Of a stretch of DNA of 49,247 nt, positions 23,634-31,534 are shown piece after piece. Under the pieces are notes generated by a model. The model saw nothing but the letters and a program-made list of their open reading frames with translations, had not been told where the DNA came from and made no database searches. The translations under genes were made by a program, and so were the position numbers. Numbering within the stretch: the first letter of the stretch is position 1; each line of letters opens with the position of its first letter. This stretch comes from an uncultured Oscillospiraceae bacterium (GTDB lineage Bacteria; Bacillota; Clostridia; Oscillospirales; Acutalibacteraceae), in assembly GCA_905193225.1 (NCBI GenBank), contig CAJJNV010000016.1, positions 1 through 49,247 of the forward strand. The letters run 5' to 3'.

Positions 23634-24509
23634 TTAATATTTAATGGTTTTAAGAATTTCTACAATGTGGGTGGTAGTGTCGGCAATGTGTGCGCCGGCC
23701 TCGGCAAGGACCTTTTCCTTGTTCTGAGCGCTGCCCGAGCCATCTGCTCCGACGATTGCTCCGGCGTGGCCCATACTTCTGCCCTTGGGGGCATTTTTAC
23801 CGGCAATGCAGGCTACGACGGGCTTTGTAAACACGCCTGCCTTCATTGCGGCGGCCACCTTTTCTTCCTCGTCTCCGCCGATCTCGCCGATAAGCACGAG
23901 AGCCTTGGTTTCGGGATCCTTTTCAAAGAGGGGAAGAAGCTCGACAAATGTCGAACCGGGGATCATATCTCCGCCGACGCCGATGCAGGTGCTCTGACCG
24001 ATACCGGCGTTTGACATCATAAATACCGTTTCATAGCAGTTGGTGGCGCTTCTGGACATAATGCCCACATTTCCGGGAAGGAAGATGCGGTGGGCCATAA
24101 ATCCGGCCTTGCTCTTGCCGGGGGAGATAACGCCGAAGGAGTTGGGGCCGATTACGGTTGCGCCGTAATATTTGCCTACATGATAAACATCAAGCATATC
24201 CTGAACCGGAACGTGCTCGGCAATGGTTATGACAAGCTTTAAGCCTGCTCTGATGGCTTCCATTGCACTCTGCTTTGTAAATTTTGCGGGAACGAAAATG
24301 ACGGTGGCGTTTGCACCGGTCTTTTCAACGGCCTCCTTAACGGTGTTGAATACGGGAACGCCGAGAACCTCCTGACCGCCCTTTCCGGGGGTAACTCCGC
24401 CGACCACCTTGGTGCCGTATGCCAGCATCTGCTCGGTATGGAAGGTGCCCTCTCTTCCGGTGATGCCCTGAACGAGCAATCTTGTGTTTTCATCTACCAG
24501 TACGCTCAT
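23634..24509 (-). CDS. SucD-like alpha subunit of an ADP-forming acyl-CoA ligase
   Basis: A 291-residue succinyl-CoA synthetase alpha-type protein. Seen: the CoA-binding N-domain with LVQGITGREGTFHTEQML and GGVTPGKGG, IGPNSFGVISPGK, IGVGGDMIPGSTFVELLPLF, IGEIGGDEEEK, and the phosphohistidine loop GRSMGHAGAIVG. Where SucD proteins usually have SRSGTLTYE this one has SRSATNCYE, a change close to the active site that suggests a substrate other than succinate. Its ATG overlaps the stop of the beta subunit (TAATG) with SD GGAGGTG. In this operon it most likely turns acyl-CoA plus ADP and phosphate into acid, CoA and ATP. Paralogues act on acetyl-CoA or sulfoacetyl-CoA. Confidence 0.9.
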   Translation of the reverse strand: MSVLVDENTRLLVQGITGREGTFHTEQMLAYGTKVVGGVTPGKGGQEVLGVPVFNTVKEAVEKTGANATVIFVPAKFTKQSAMEAIRAGLKLVITIAEHVPVQDMLDVYHVGKYYGATVIGPNSFGVISPGKSKAGFMAHRIFLPGNVGIMSRSATNCYETVFMMSNAGIGQSTCIGVGGDMIPGSTFVELLPLFEKDPETKALVLIGEIGGDEEEKVAAAMKAGVFTKPVVACIAGKNAPKGRSMGHAGAIVGADGSGSAQNKEKVLAEAGAHIADTTTHIVEILKTIKY

Positions 24510-25645
24510 TATTGTGCACCTCCGTTTACGATTGCGTCAACGCCCGAGATAAGTCCGTCGGCGTAGATTACATTGGTAAGATCGTGAATGATTTCAAGGC
24601 CCTTATCCTTGTTGGTTCCTTCAAAACGAACGACCACAGGATGGGTAACTCCGTCCTCGGTAACGGCAAGATGGATTCCGCCGGCAACCTCGTCACAGCG
24701 GGTGATTCCACCGAAAATGTTGATGAATAGCTGTTTTGCGCCGGGGGTGGAGAAAAGAATTCTCACGGCGTGGCGGATACGGTCGCTTGTGGCGCCGCCG
24801 CCCAGATCGAGAACTGCCGCAACCTTGCGGCCCTTTCTTGCAAGGTGGTCGATGCAGGACATAAGCATTCCCGAGCCGTTGCTCATAACAACAACATCAC
24901 CCTCGGGATCGCAGGGAATGTAAAGAAAGTTGAAGCTGTCGGCTTCCTTTACAAGCTCCTCGGTCATGCTTTCCTTCTTAAGTTCCATAAGGTCGGGCTG
25001 GAAGGCAACACCGCTGTCGTCGATAACAACCTTTGCGTCGATGGCAACAAGGTTATCCTCGTCGTTGACAACAAGGGGATTGATTTCGGTCAGTGTGCAG
25101 TAGCGCTTTTTGCACAGTGCATAAAGTTGACCAATAATCTTGGAAAGCTGTTTGGACTGGGGAAATGTAAGTCCCGCCTTGCTTCCGAGATAATATCCGT
25201 CCTCGGGAAGATAGCCGAGCAGCGGATCGATAGGCATTTTGAAAATCTTTTCGGGAGCGGTCTTGGCGGTCTGCTCAATGTCCATTCCTCCGCAGGGAGA
25301 GAAGATGATGATGTGGTGCTTGGTGTTGCGGTCGAGCATGACCGACAGGTACATTTCGCTCTTTATCTCGGTCTTTTTGACTATCATAAGCTTTTTGACA
25401 ATGTGGCCCTTGATGTCCATTCCGAGAATGTTCTTTGCGTGGGCAATGGCCTCCTCGCGGGTGTCGGCAAGCTTAACTCCGCCGAGCTTTCCGCGTCCGC
25501 CGGTTTCGACCTGAGCCTTAACAACGGCAGGAACGGGAATTTCCATTTGTTCCAGTTCCTCGATGGAATCGACCGTAAAACCGGTAGGAACGGGAAGTCC
25601 CGCTTCGGCAAAAAGCTCGCGGGCTTTATATTCCATTAAATTCAT
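24509..25645 (-). CDS. SucC-like beta subunit of an ADP-forming acyl-CoA ligase
   Basis: A 378-residue succinyl-CoA synthetase beta-type protein. An ATP-grasp domain (about 1-230) begins MNLMEYKARELFAEAGLPVP and contains VVKAQVETGGRGKLGGV and the Mg-binding TEINPLVV. The flavodoxin-like C-terminal domain has LDLGGGATSDRI and FINIFGGITRCDEVAGGI. It forms a heterodimer with the overlapping downstream gene. I start at ATG 25645 (SD AAAGGAAAA) rather than an upstream in-frame codon at 25663. A hairpin at 25661-25692 precedes it. It links the CoA intermediates of this operon to ATP formation. Confidence 0.92.
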   Translation of the reverse strand: MNLMEYKARELFAEAGLPVPTGFTVDSIEELEQMEIPVPAVVKAQVETGGRGKLGGVKLADTREEAIAHAKNILGMDIKGHIVKKLMIVKKTEIKSEMYLSVMLDRNTKHHIIIFSPCGGMDIEQTAKTAPEKIFKMPIDPLLGYLPEDGYYLGSKAGLTFPQSKQLSKIIGQLYALCKKRYCTLTEINPLVVNDEDNLVAIDAKVVIDDSGVAFQPDLMELKKESMTEELVKEADSFNFLYIPCDPEGDVVVMSNGSGMLMSCIDHLARKGRKVAAVLDLGGGATSDRIRHAVRILFSTPGAKQLFINIFGGITRCDEVAGGIHLAVTEDGVTHPVVVRFEGTNKDKGLEIIHDLTNVIYADGLISGVDAIVNGGAQ

Positions 25646-25660
25646 AATATGTTTTCCTTT

Positions 25661-25692
25661 CAAAAGCGGGAAAGGGAAAAACCGTTTCCCGC
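25661..25692 (-). terminator. Attenuator-like hairpin between the aldehyde dehydrogenase and ligase genes
   Basis: On the minus strand GCGGGAAA pairs with TTTCCCGC (25692-25685 with 25673-25666), loop 11 bases, followed by TTTT. With so short a T-tract it probably reduces rather than stops transcription, or protects the mRNA end. Confidence 0.55.
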
Positions 25693-25736
25693 ATATGCTT
25701 TAGAAATCGGGTAAAAAAACCTTTGAGACTTATGTC

Positions 25737-27083
25737 TTAGCCCCAGATCTCTTCATCGGAGGGCTGTGCCTTGCCGTTGTTGTAGGCAACGCGGGTGATG
25801 TTGAGGAAGCAGCGGTAGTTGAGGTTTTCGGAAATGCTGTTGTTGCCCCAGGAGCCGCAGCCAAGGGTGGTTGTGGGGGAGAGGCCGTTGGAGAAGGCGC
25901 CGCCGTTGCAGGTCGAGCAGATCTGGTTTATAAGTACGCGGCAAACGGTGGCATGCTCGCCGATGAATTCGGCATGCTCCTTGCTGTTTGTGTGGAAGCT
26001 AACCGAATGACCGCGGCCTTCCACGTCGAGGTTGGCCTGAGCAATGCGAAGGGCGTCCTCAATGCCGTTGTATTTAAATGTAGCAATAACGGGGCACATT
26101 TTTTCCTTGCAGAAAAGGTCGGCCTTGCCGCATCCGTCGGCTTCGACAATGATAACCTGAGTGTCGGCGGGAACATCGATTCCGGCAGTCTCGGCAATCT
26201 TTGCAACGCTCTGACCCACAAGGTTCTTGTTCATAACGCCCTCGGGGAAGATGGCGTCGCGGAGCTTCTGCTTGGTCTCGGCGTCATTTATAAAGAATGC
26301 GCCGTTTGCCTTAAGAGCCTCGATCATGGTGTCATAGTCCTTCTCGGGAGCGATGACCGTCTGCTCGCCCGAGCAGATGATGCCGTTGTCGAATTTACGT
26401 CCGGCAATGATCTTCTTGGCGGCGTCGACAAAATCGATACCCTCGTCGACAATGCACTGAACGTTTCCTGCACCGACTCCGAGAGCAGGCTTACCGCTGG
26501 AATATGCGGCGCGTACCATGCCCATTCCGCCGGTAGCGACCACTACGTCAACTGCATGCATAAGCTGTGCCGAAAGGTCGGAGGTGGGCTCTTCGATATA
26601 CTGAATGGTGTTTTCGGGAGCGCCCAGAGCGGTAATTCTTCTGATTATCTCGTCGCAGACGATCTTGTTGGCTTTCTTTGCACGGGGATGGGGAGCAATG
26701 ATGATGGGATTGCGGCCCTTAACTGCAAACATAGCGTTGCACATGGGGGTGACGATGGGGTTGGTACAGGGGGTGATAGCACCTACAACACCTACGGGAC
26801 GTGCAATTTCGGTAATGCAGTTGTCCTCGTCGCGGTTGATAACACCGACCGATTTCTTGCCCTTAAGGCTGTTCCAGATGATGCGGGCCTTGCCCTTGTT
26901 CTTGTTTATCTTGTCTTCATAAACGCCCATACGGGTTTCTTCAACGGCAAGCTTTGCATAGTATTCGGCGTTGTCATAAACCGTTTTTCCGATTTCACGG
27001 ACGATAGCGTCGATCTGTTCCTGAGAAAAATTCTCAAGCTCTTTTGCGGCTGCTCGAGCCTTTTCAATCATTTCGTTAATCAT
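25737..27083 (-). CDS. CoA-acylating aldehyde dehydrogenase
   Basis: A 448-residue NAD-dependent aldehyde dehydrogenase of the acylating type, which converts an aldehyde plus CoA to an acyl-CoA. Seen: ITPCTNPIVTPMCNAMFAVK at about 103-122, the HPRAKKAN segment, GGMGMVRAAYSSGKPALGVG, the catalytic cysteine in DNGIICSGEQ (C237), and a late GGAFSNGLSPTTTLGCGSWG. The family includes acetaldehyde, succinate-semialdehyde and sulfoacetaldehyde (SauS/SqwD-type) dehydrogenases. I start at ATG 27083, with GGAGG (27096-27092) as SD; an upstream TTG at 27098 overlaps that SD. It follows the alcohol dehydrogenase by 20 bases. Pairing with a SucCD-like ligase is a known way to make ATP from an aldehyde. 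Confidence 0.93.
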   Translation of the reverse strand: MINEMIEKARAAAKELENFSQEQIDAIVREIGKTVYDNAEYYAKLAVEETRMGVYEDKINKNKGKARIIWNSLKGKKSVGVINRDEDNCITEIARPVGVVGAITPCTNPIVTPMCNAMFAVKGRNPIIIAPHPRAKKANKIVCDEIIRRITALGAPENTIQYIEEPTSDLSAQLMHAVDVVVATGGMGMVRAAYSSGKPALGVGAGNVQCIVDEGIDFVDAAKKIIAGRKFDNGIICSGEQTVIAPEKDYDTMIEALKANGAFFINDAETKQKLRDAIFPEGVMNKNLVGQSVAKIAETAGIDVPADTQVIIVEADGCGKADLFCKEKMCPVIATFKYNGIEDALRIAQANLDVEGRGHSVSFHTNSKEHAEFIGEHATVCRVLINQICSTCNGGAFSNGLSPTTTLGCGSWGNNSISENLNYRCFLNITRVAYNNGKAQPSDEEIWG

Positions 27084-27103
27084 TTTATATTCCTCCAATG
27101 AAT

Positions 27104-28147
27104 TTAATCGAAATCTATCATTACCTTGATTTTTTCGTTGCGGTATTTGTCGTTATTCTCGAAAAATTCAAGGCAATCGTCAAACTTGACCCTGTGGGTG
27201 ATCATCTTTTCAAGACCGTAGTCTTTGGTCTCGAAAATCTTTTTGACCGCCTCGGCGTTGCCGTAGTGACCGGCGCACCCGTGAAGGTCGATGGAATTAA
27301 AGGCCATATGGTCTATGGGAAGGTTGTTTATAAGCTTTTCGTAGAAGGCGAGAATCTCCACAACTCCGCCCTTTTTGGCTGCCATAATGCAGTCGATAAG
27401 GCAGCTTTCGGAACCCGACGACTCGATAAGCAGATCGGCTCCCTTGCCGTTCGTGATCTTTTTGACCTCTTCGGGCATAGAGCATTTTGTGTTGTTGATA
27501 AGGTGGGTAGCGCCCATATCCTTTGCAACGGCAAGCTTGGGCTCTTTTCTTCCGACGCAGACAATCTGTCCCGCTCCGTAATATTTAGCCAGAGCCACGG
27601 CGCCCATGGCGATGGCACCGGTACCGGTGATGACCACCGTGCTGTCCTTTGTAAGCTCGGTGCGCTTAAAGGCTTCGTATGCGATGGAGATGGGCTCGAG
27701 AAGGGCGGCAGCGTCAAAACTCATACTGTCGGCTATATGGTAAACGTGATAGACCGGCATAATCATATATTCGGCAAAGCAGCCGTCCCAGCAGTTGACC
27801 GTACCGACCGATTTAACATTTACACAGTCGTCGTATCTGCCTTCCTTGCAGGCTTCACATTCGCCGCAGGAAACGCCGTTGTCGCAGATTACGCGGTCGC
27901 CGGGAGCAAATCCTTTAACATCCTTTCCGACCTTTTCCACGACGCCCGACCATTCGTGGCCGAAACGGCAGGGATAAACTATCGAACCGTCGCGCACAAA
28001 CATACAATCACCCGTGTAAATGGCGTTGTCGGTGGCGCATATTCCGGCCCTTTTAACCTTGATGAGAAGCTCGTTATCCTTTATGGGACGAAGCTCAACA
28101 TCTCTGAAGGCCGCTTTATGAGGACCTTCGGCAACAAGTGCTTTCAT
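27104..28147 (-). CDS. Zinc-dependent alcohol dehydrogenase (MDR family)
   Basis: A 347-residue medium-chain dehydrogenase. Catalytic zinc ligands are visible in RAGICATDNA (Cys) and FGHEWSGVVEKVG (His). The structural zinc loop is CGECEACKEGRYDDC. The nucleotide-binding fold contains TGTGAIAMGAVALAKYYGAG. It is close to threonine, sorbitol and 2,3-butanediol dehydrogenases and acts on a secondary alcohol or polyol with NAD(P). SD GGAGG lies six bases before the ATG. It is 13 bases downstream of the MBL hydrolase and 20 bases upstream of the aldehyde dehydrogenase, so it is an early step of the same pathway. Specificity cannot be read from the sequence. Confidence 0.92.
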   Translation of the reverse strand: MKALVAEGPHKAAFRDVELRPIKDNELLIKVKRAGICATDNAIYTGDCMFVRDGSIVYPCRFGHEWSGVVEKVGKDVKGFAPGDRVICDNGVSCGECEACKEGRYDDCVNVKSVGTVNCWDGCFAEYMIMPVYHVYHIADSMSFDAAALLEPISIAYEAFKRTELTKDSTVVITGTGAIAMGAVALAKYYGAGQIVCVGRKEPKLAVAKDMGATHLINNTKCSMPEEVKKITNGKGADLLIESSGSESCLIDCIMAAKKGGVVEILAFYEKLINNLPIDHMAFNSIDLHGCAGHYGNAEAVKKIFETKDYGLEKMITHRVKFDDCLEFFENNDKYRNEKIKVMIDFD

Positions 28148-28160
28148 ATTTTTCCTCCAT

Positions 28161-28922
28161 TCAAATGTACATCTTTTCGCCCATCTGCATAAGGAAATAT
28201 TTATGCTCAGGGTATTTTTCCTTCATAATGGTGGCAAAAGCATTGGGATCTCCGCCGTGCTCGGCAAAATTCCAGTAGTGGCAGGGAACGGCAAGCTTAG
28301 GCTTCAAAATTGAAACCACCTTTGCAGCCTCCTCGGAGTTGAGGTTGCCGAAAGCACCGTTAATGGGCAGAATGAGCAGATCACAGTTCTTTATAAAGCC
28401 GTTTTCAAGAAGATCGGCTCGAAAGCAGGTGTCGCCCATTACATAAATCTTTTTACCCTCGGCTTCAAGCACAAGTCCCAGCGCGTCGGGAGCAAGCTCA
28501 CCGTGATCGCAGGGAACTGCGGTCAGCTTGAAGTTTTCTCCCTCAAAGCTGTCGCCTACCTTGAGATAGGTTATCTGATCTTCTCTGAGCGACAATCTCT
28601 CTGCCTCGACCTTAACGTCGCAGGCGGCCAGCATCTTTGTGCAGGGGTTCGAAAGCAGAGTAGGAACGCTGTCGGGATCAAAATGGTCGTAGTGTGCGTG
28701 GCTTGCGACTACATAATCGAATGTGTACTCGTCGGCCGACATAATTTTCGGCATAATGCGCTTAAAACCAAAATACCTCTCACAGCAGTCGGAAAGGTAA
28801 AGGTCAAGAGCCAAGGTAGTTCCGTCGGGAAGCTTGAAAACAAATCCCGCCTGACCCATCGAAAAGACCGCTACGCTGCCGTTTTTGACGGTTGCCGACG
28901 CTATATTTTCGGAAATTTTCAT
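28161..28922 (-). CDS. MBL-fold metal-dependent hydrolase (UlaG-like)
   Basis: A 253-residue metallo-beta-lactamase-fold protein. Metal ligands: ASHAHYDHFDPD (HxHxDH variant HAHYDH), then YVMGDTCFRADL (Asp) and AVPCHYWNF (His). The opening MGQAGFVFKLPDGTTLALD and overall order are those of the UlaG family, whose best-known member is L-ascorbate-6-phosphate lactonase. It is cytoplasmic, with no signal peptide. SD AAGGAG. As second gene of the operon it may open a lactone or hydrolyse an ester formed by the SDR or alcohol dehydrogenase. Many UlaG-like proteins have no known substrate. Confidence 0.88.
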   Translation of the reverse strand: MKISENIASATVKNGSVAVFSMGQAGFVFKLPDGTTLALDLYLSDCCERYFGFKRIMPKIMSADEYTFDYVVASHAHYDHFDPDSVPTLLSNPCTKMLAACDVKVEAERLSLREDQITYLKVGDSFEGENFKLTAVPCDHGELAPDALGLVLEAEGKKIYVMGDTCFRADLLENGFIKNCDLLILPINGAFGNLNSEEAAKVVSILKPKLAVPCHYWNFAEHGGDPNAFATIMKEKYPEHKYFLMQMGEKMYI

Positions 28923-29013
28923 TTAAGATAACTCCTTTTTTATAGGCCAAAGCGGCTGTACGCAAGGCGCCATAACGGCTTTTATGCCTTTAATACAGCC
29001 ACTTTTAAGTTTT

Positions 29014-29802
29014 TTAGAAATCTCTTGCGTAACCGCAGGTCCAGCCGCCGTCCACAGCCAGGCACTGACCGGTGATGTAACCGGACATATAGCTGTCTGC
29101 GATAAAGAGGGTGGGATATGCGATTTCGTCGGGATCGCCCTGACGATGCTGAGGAATATGGTCGAGCAGGCGCTTCATGGAATCGTCCTTTGCCCAAAGA
29201 GCAGCGGTCTTGTCCATGCAGATGGTGCCGGGAGCAATGCAGTTGACGCGGATGTTGTCGTCTGCAAGCTCAAGAGCCATAGCCTTGGTCATATTGATGA
29301 CGCCGGCCTTTGCAGCGGTAAATGCAACCTGATTTCTGAAAGGCACCATACCTACAACCGAGCTTATGTTGATGATGTTGGAGCCCTTTCTCTCGCGGAG
29401 GTAGGGAACAACATATTTAGAGCACTTATAAACGCCGTCCATATCTACGCTGACAATCTTTTTCCACCATTCGTCCGAGAATTTGTCAATGTGGAAACGC
29501 TCCTCGGCAGGAACGTTAACACCGGCGTTGTTGATCCAGATGTCGATTCCGCCGAAAGTTTTAACGATGTCTGCAAGACCGGTCTTTATGGACTCGTCGT
29601 CGCAAACGTTGAATTTGAAGAATTCGGCCTTTCCGCCGTCCTTTTTGATTTCCTCGGCGATGGCCTTGCCCTTTTCAACATTGTTACCGAGTACCGCAAC
29701 GCTGGCGCCGTTTTTGGCAAAAACCTTTGCCATATAGCTTCCGAGTGCTCCGGTAGAGCCGGTGATACCGACGGTCTTGCCGGTAAAATCGAGATATGCC
29801 AT
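29014..29802 (-). CDS. Short-chain dehydrogenase/reductase with Phe in place of the catalytic Tyr
   Basis: A 262-residue SDR, first gene of the operon. Seen: the NAD(P) loop GITGSTGALGSYMA, the NNAG motif (WINNAGVNVP), and the catalytic-serine strand NIINISSVVG. Thirteen residues after that serine, where SDRs have the Tyr of YxxxK, the sequence is AFTAAKAG: Phe, with the lysine intact. The codon is TTT (minus strand, near 29320). The fold otherwise resembles gluconate 5-dehydrogenase/3-oxoacyl reductase-like enzymes, ending VDGGWTCG. Without Tyr ordinary carbonyl reduction should be weak, so the protein may be a binding or regulatory subunit, use other chemistry, or carry a mutation. SD AAGGAG; promoter at 29927-29955. 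Confidence 0.9.
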   Translation of the reverse strand: MAYLDFTGKTVGITGSTGALGSYMAKVFAKNGASVAVLGNNVEKGKAIAEEIKKDGGKAEFFKFNVCDDESIKTGLADIVKTFGGIDIWINNAGVNVPAEERFHIDKFSDEWWKKIVSVDMDGVYKCSKYVVPYLRERKGSNIINISSVVGMVPFRNQVAFTAAKAGVINMTKAMALELADDNIRVNCIAPGTICMDKTAALWAKDDSMKRLLDHIPQHRQGDPDEIAYPTLFIADSYMSGYITGQCLAVDGGWTCGYARDF

Positions 29803-29831
29803 AATATTAACTCCTTTTTTTGACCGCAGAT

Positions 29832-29857
29832 GCCCGCATCCTGCAAGGAATACGGGC
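29832..29857 (-). other. Hairpin in the leader of the catabolic operon
   Basis: On the minus strand GCCCGTATTC pairs with GGATGCGGGC over 10 bp (two G-U pairs) with a 6-base loop. There is no T-tract, so it is a leader structure rather than a terminator. A regulatory role is possible. Confidence 0.5.
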
Positions 29858-29926
29858 GTTTGAGGTCTTTAATTTTAAATTTTGCGTAACCGCTTTCGCA
29901 AATGTGGCTACAACCTAACGTTTTTA

Positions 29927-29955
29927 ATTTTACTACCTGCGGATAAAACTGTCAA
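29927..29955 (-). promoter_or_regulatory. Sigma-A promoter of the eleven-gene catabolic operon
   Basis: On the minus strand: TTGACA (29955-29950), 17-base spacer, TAAAAT (29932-29927). It leaves a leader of about 115 bases before the SDR gene. The rest of the 29803-30168 gap holds the leader hairpin and the divergent pyrH promoter. Confidence 0.75.
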
Positions 29956-30092
29956 GTAAAATCGAAAAAAATCCCTAAAATATTTTTTGCCCTTTGAGGG
30001 AATAACTTTTGCCTTTCTCAAAAGGAACCGCCAAAGAAGTTTTAACGGCTACGTAAACATGAACACAAATATAGTATCGGTAAATATTATGG

Positions 30093-30121
30093 TTGAATTT
30101 ATGAAGAAAATGTTGTATAAT
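30093..30121 (+). promoter_or_regulatory. Sigma-A promoter of the pyrH-polC cluster
   Basis: TTGAAT (30093-30098), 17-base spacer, TATAAT (30116-30121). It gives a leader of about 40 bases to pyrH. Confidence 0.78.
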
Positions 30122-30168
30122 AATTTCAAACTGTCAAAAGACTATTGAAAGGCGGAGCGAGGTTAAAA

Positions 30169-30876
30169 ATGGGAAAACCTAAATATAAAAGAATTTTACT
30201 TAAAATAAGCGGCGAGGTGCTCGCCGGAGGACAGAAGAGCGGTCTTGATTTTTCCACTGTTCTTAAAATCTGCAAAAGCGTTAAAAAATGCACTGACGAG
30301 GGTATAGAAGTGGCCATTGTCGTGGGAGGCGGAAACTTTTGGAGAGGACGCTCCAGCGGCGAGATGGACCGCACAAGAGCCGACCATATGGGTATGCTTG
30401 CAACGGTCATAAACTGCCTTGCCCTTGCCGACGGCATCGAGCAGGCGGGAGGCCAGGCGAGAGTTCAGACCGCCATTCCCATGCAGCAGATTGCCGAGCC
30501 TTACATCAGAGGCCGCGCCATACGTCACCTTGAAAAGGGGAGAGTGGTAATTTTCGGATGCGGAACCGGAAGCCCCTTCTTCTCTACCGATACCGGCGCC
30601 TCCCTTCGCGCCGCCGAGATCAACGCCGACATAATCTTCAAGGCCACCAATGTGGACGGAGTTTACGACAAGGATCCCAACAGGTTTGACGATGCAAAAA
30701 TGTATGAAAGTCTTTCTTATCTCGACATTCTCGAAAAGAATCTCAATGTTATGGATATGACCGCCGCCGCCATGTGCAGGGATAATAAAACTCCGGTGCT
30801 TGTTTTCAATCTCAGTGATCCCGAGAACATCTATCGCGCCGCTATGGGTGAAAACATCGGCACGGTGGTTCACTAA
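30169..30876 (+). CDS. pyrH: UMP kinase
   Basis: A 235-residue cytoplasmic UMP kinase that makes UDP from UMP and ATP. Seen: RILLKISGEVLAGG at the start, VVGGGNFWRGR, the DHMGMLATVINCLAL helix, GCGTGSPFFSTDTGASLRA and TNVDGVYDKDP, all PyrH hallmarks. The start is ATG 30169 (GCGAGG as SD); an in-frame TTG at 30145 has none. It opens the cluster pyrH-frr-uppS-cdsA-dxr-rseP-ispG-polC, whose order is widely kept in Firmicutes. The usual upstream rpsB-tsf genes are replaced here by the divergent catabolic operon. Confidence 0.97.
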   Translation: MGKPKYKRILLKISGEVLAGGQKSGLDFSTVLKICKSVKKCTDEGIEVAIVVGGGNFWRGRSSGEMDRTRADHMGMLATVINCLALADGIEQAGGQARVQTAIPMQQIAEPYIRGRAIRHLEKGRVVIFGCGTGSPFFSTDTGASLRAAEINADIIFKATNVDGVYDKDPNRFDDAKMYESLSYLDILEKNLNVMDMTAAAMCRDNKTPVLVFNLSDPENIYRAAMGENIGTVVH

Positions 30877-30979
30877 AGTAATCTAAAACAGATACAATTC
30901 TAAGCTGATGTATTAAAAAGAACTTAAAAGGTTTACCGATAAAAGCCCGACACTTAATTTATTTAACGGAGGAAATATT

Positions 30980-31534
30980 ATGGACGACATTATGAAGCTT
31001 ACAGAGGAAAAAATGCAAAAATCCATCAAGGCCGAGGAAAGCGAGTTTGCCGGAATACGTGCAGGCCGAGCAAATGCCGCCGTGCTTGATAAAATAACGG
31101 TGGACTATTACGGCGTGCCCACCGCCATCAATCAGATGGCCGGAATCTCTACCCCCGAGGCAAGAATGCTGGCCATTCAGCCTTATGACATTTCTATGTT
31201 AAAGGAAATCGAAAAGGCCATTCAGGCCTCAGATCTCGGCATCAATCCGTCCAACGACGGAAAGATCATCCGCCTTGTTTTCCCGCCCCTTAATGAGGAG
31301 CGCAGAAAGGAACTGGTCAAAGAGGTCGGCAAAATCGGCGAGGAATGCAAGGTTGCCATCCGTTCCATCCGCCGCGACGCCATCGAAAAATACAAAGCCT
31401 TAAAGAAAAATTCCGAAATAACCGAGGACGATCTTAAATCGGCCGAAGAGGATGTTCAGAAGCTGACCGATAAATACTGCAAGCTGGCCGACGAGGCTGC
31501 CGCCAAAAAGAGCAAGGAAATCTCGGAGATATAA
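30980..31534 (+). CDS. frr: Ribosome recycling factor
   Basis: A 184-residue protein that, with EF-G, splits post-termination ribosomes. Seen: the N-terminal helix, AGIRAGRANAAVLDKI, YYGVPTAINQMAGISTPEARM, IQPYDISMLKEIEKAI, LGINPSNDGKIIRLVFPPL, and the long C-terminal helices. Length and motifs are canonical. SD GGAGGAAA six bases before the ATG. Its TAA shares a base with the uppS ATG (TAATG), so the two are translationally coupled. Confidence 0.98.
   Translation: MDDIMKLTEEKMQKSIKAEESEFAGIRAGRANAAVLDKITVDYYGVPTAINQMAGISTPEARMLAIQPYDISMLKEIEKAIQASDLGINPSNDGKIIRLVFPPLNEERRKELVKEVGKIGEECKVAIRSIRRDAIEKYKALKKNSEITEDDLKSAEEDVQKLTDKYCKLADEAAAKKSKEISEI

Noticed and set aside
18275..27101. Long plus-strand frames opposite lpd, E2, sucC-like and aldehyde dehydrogenase genes (up to 423 codons)
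   Set aside because: All lie exactly antisense to motif-confirmed minus-strand enzymes and contain no recognisable domains; they come from biased codon use.
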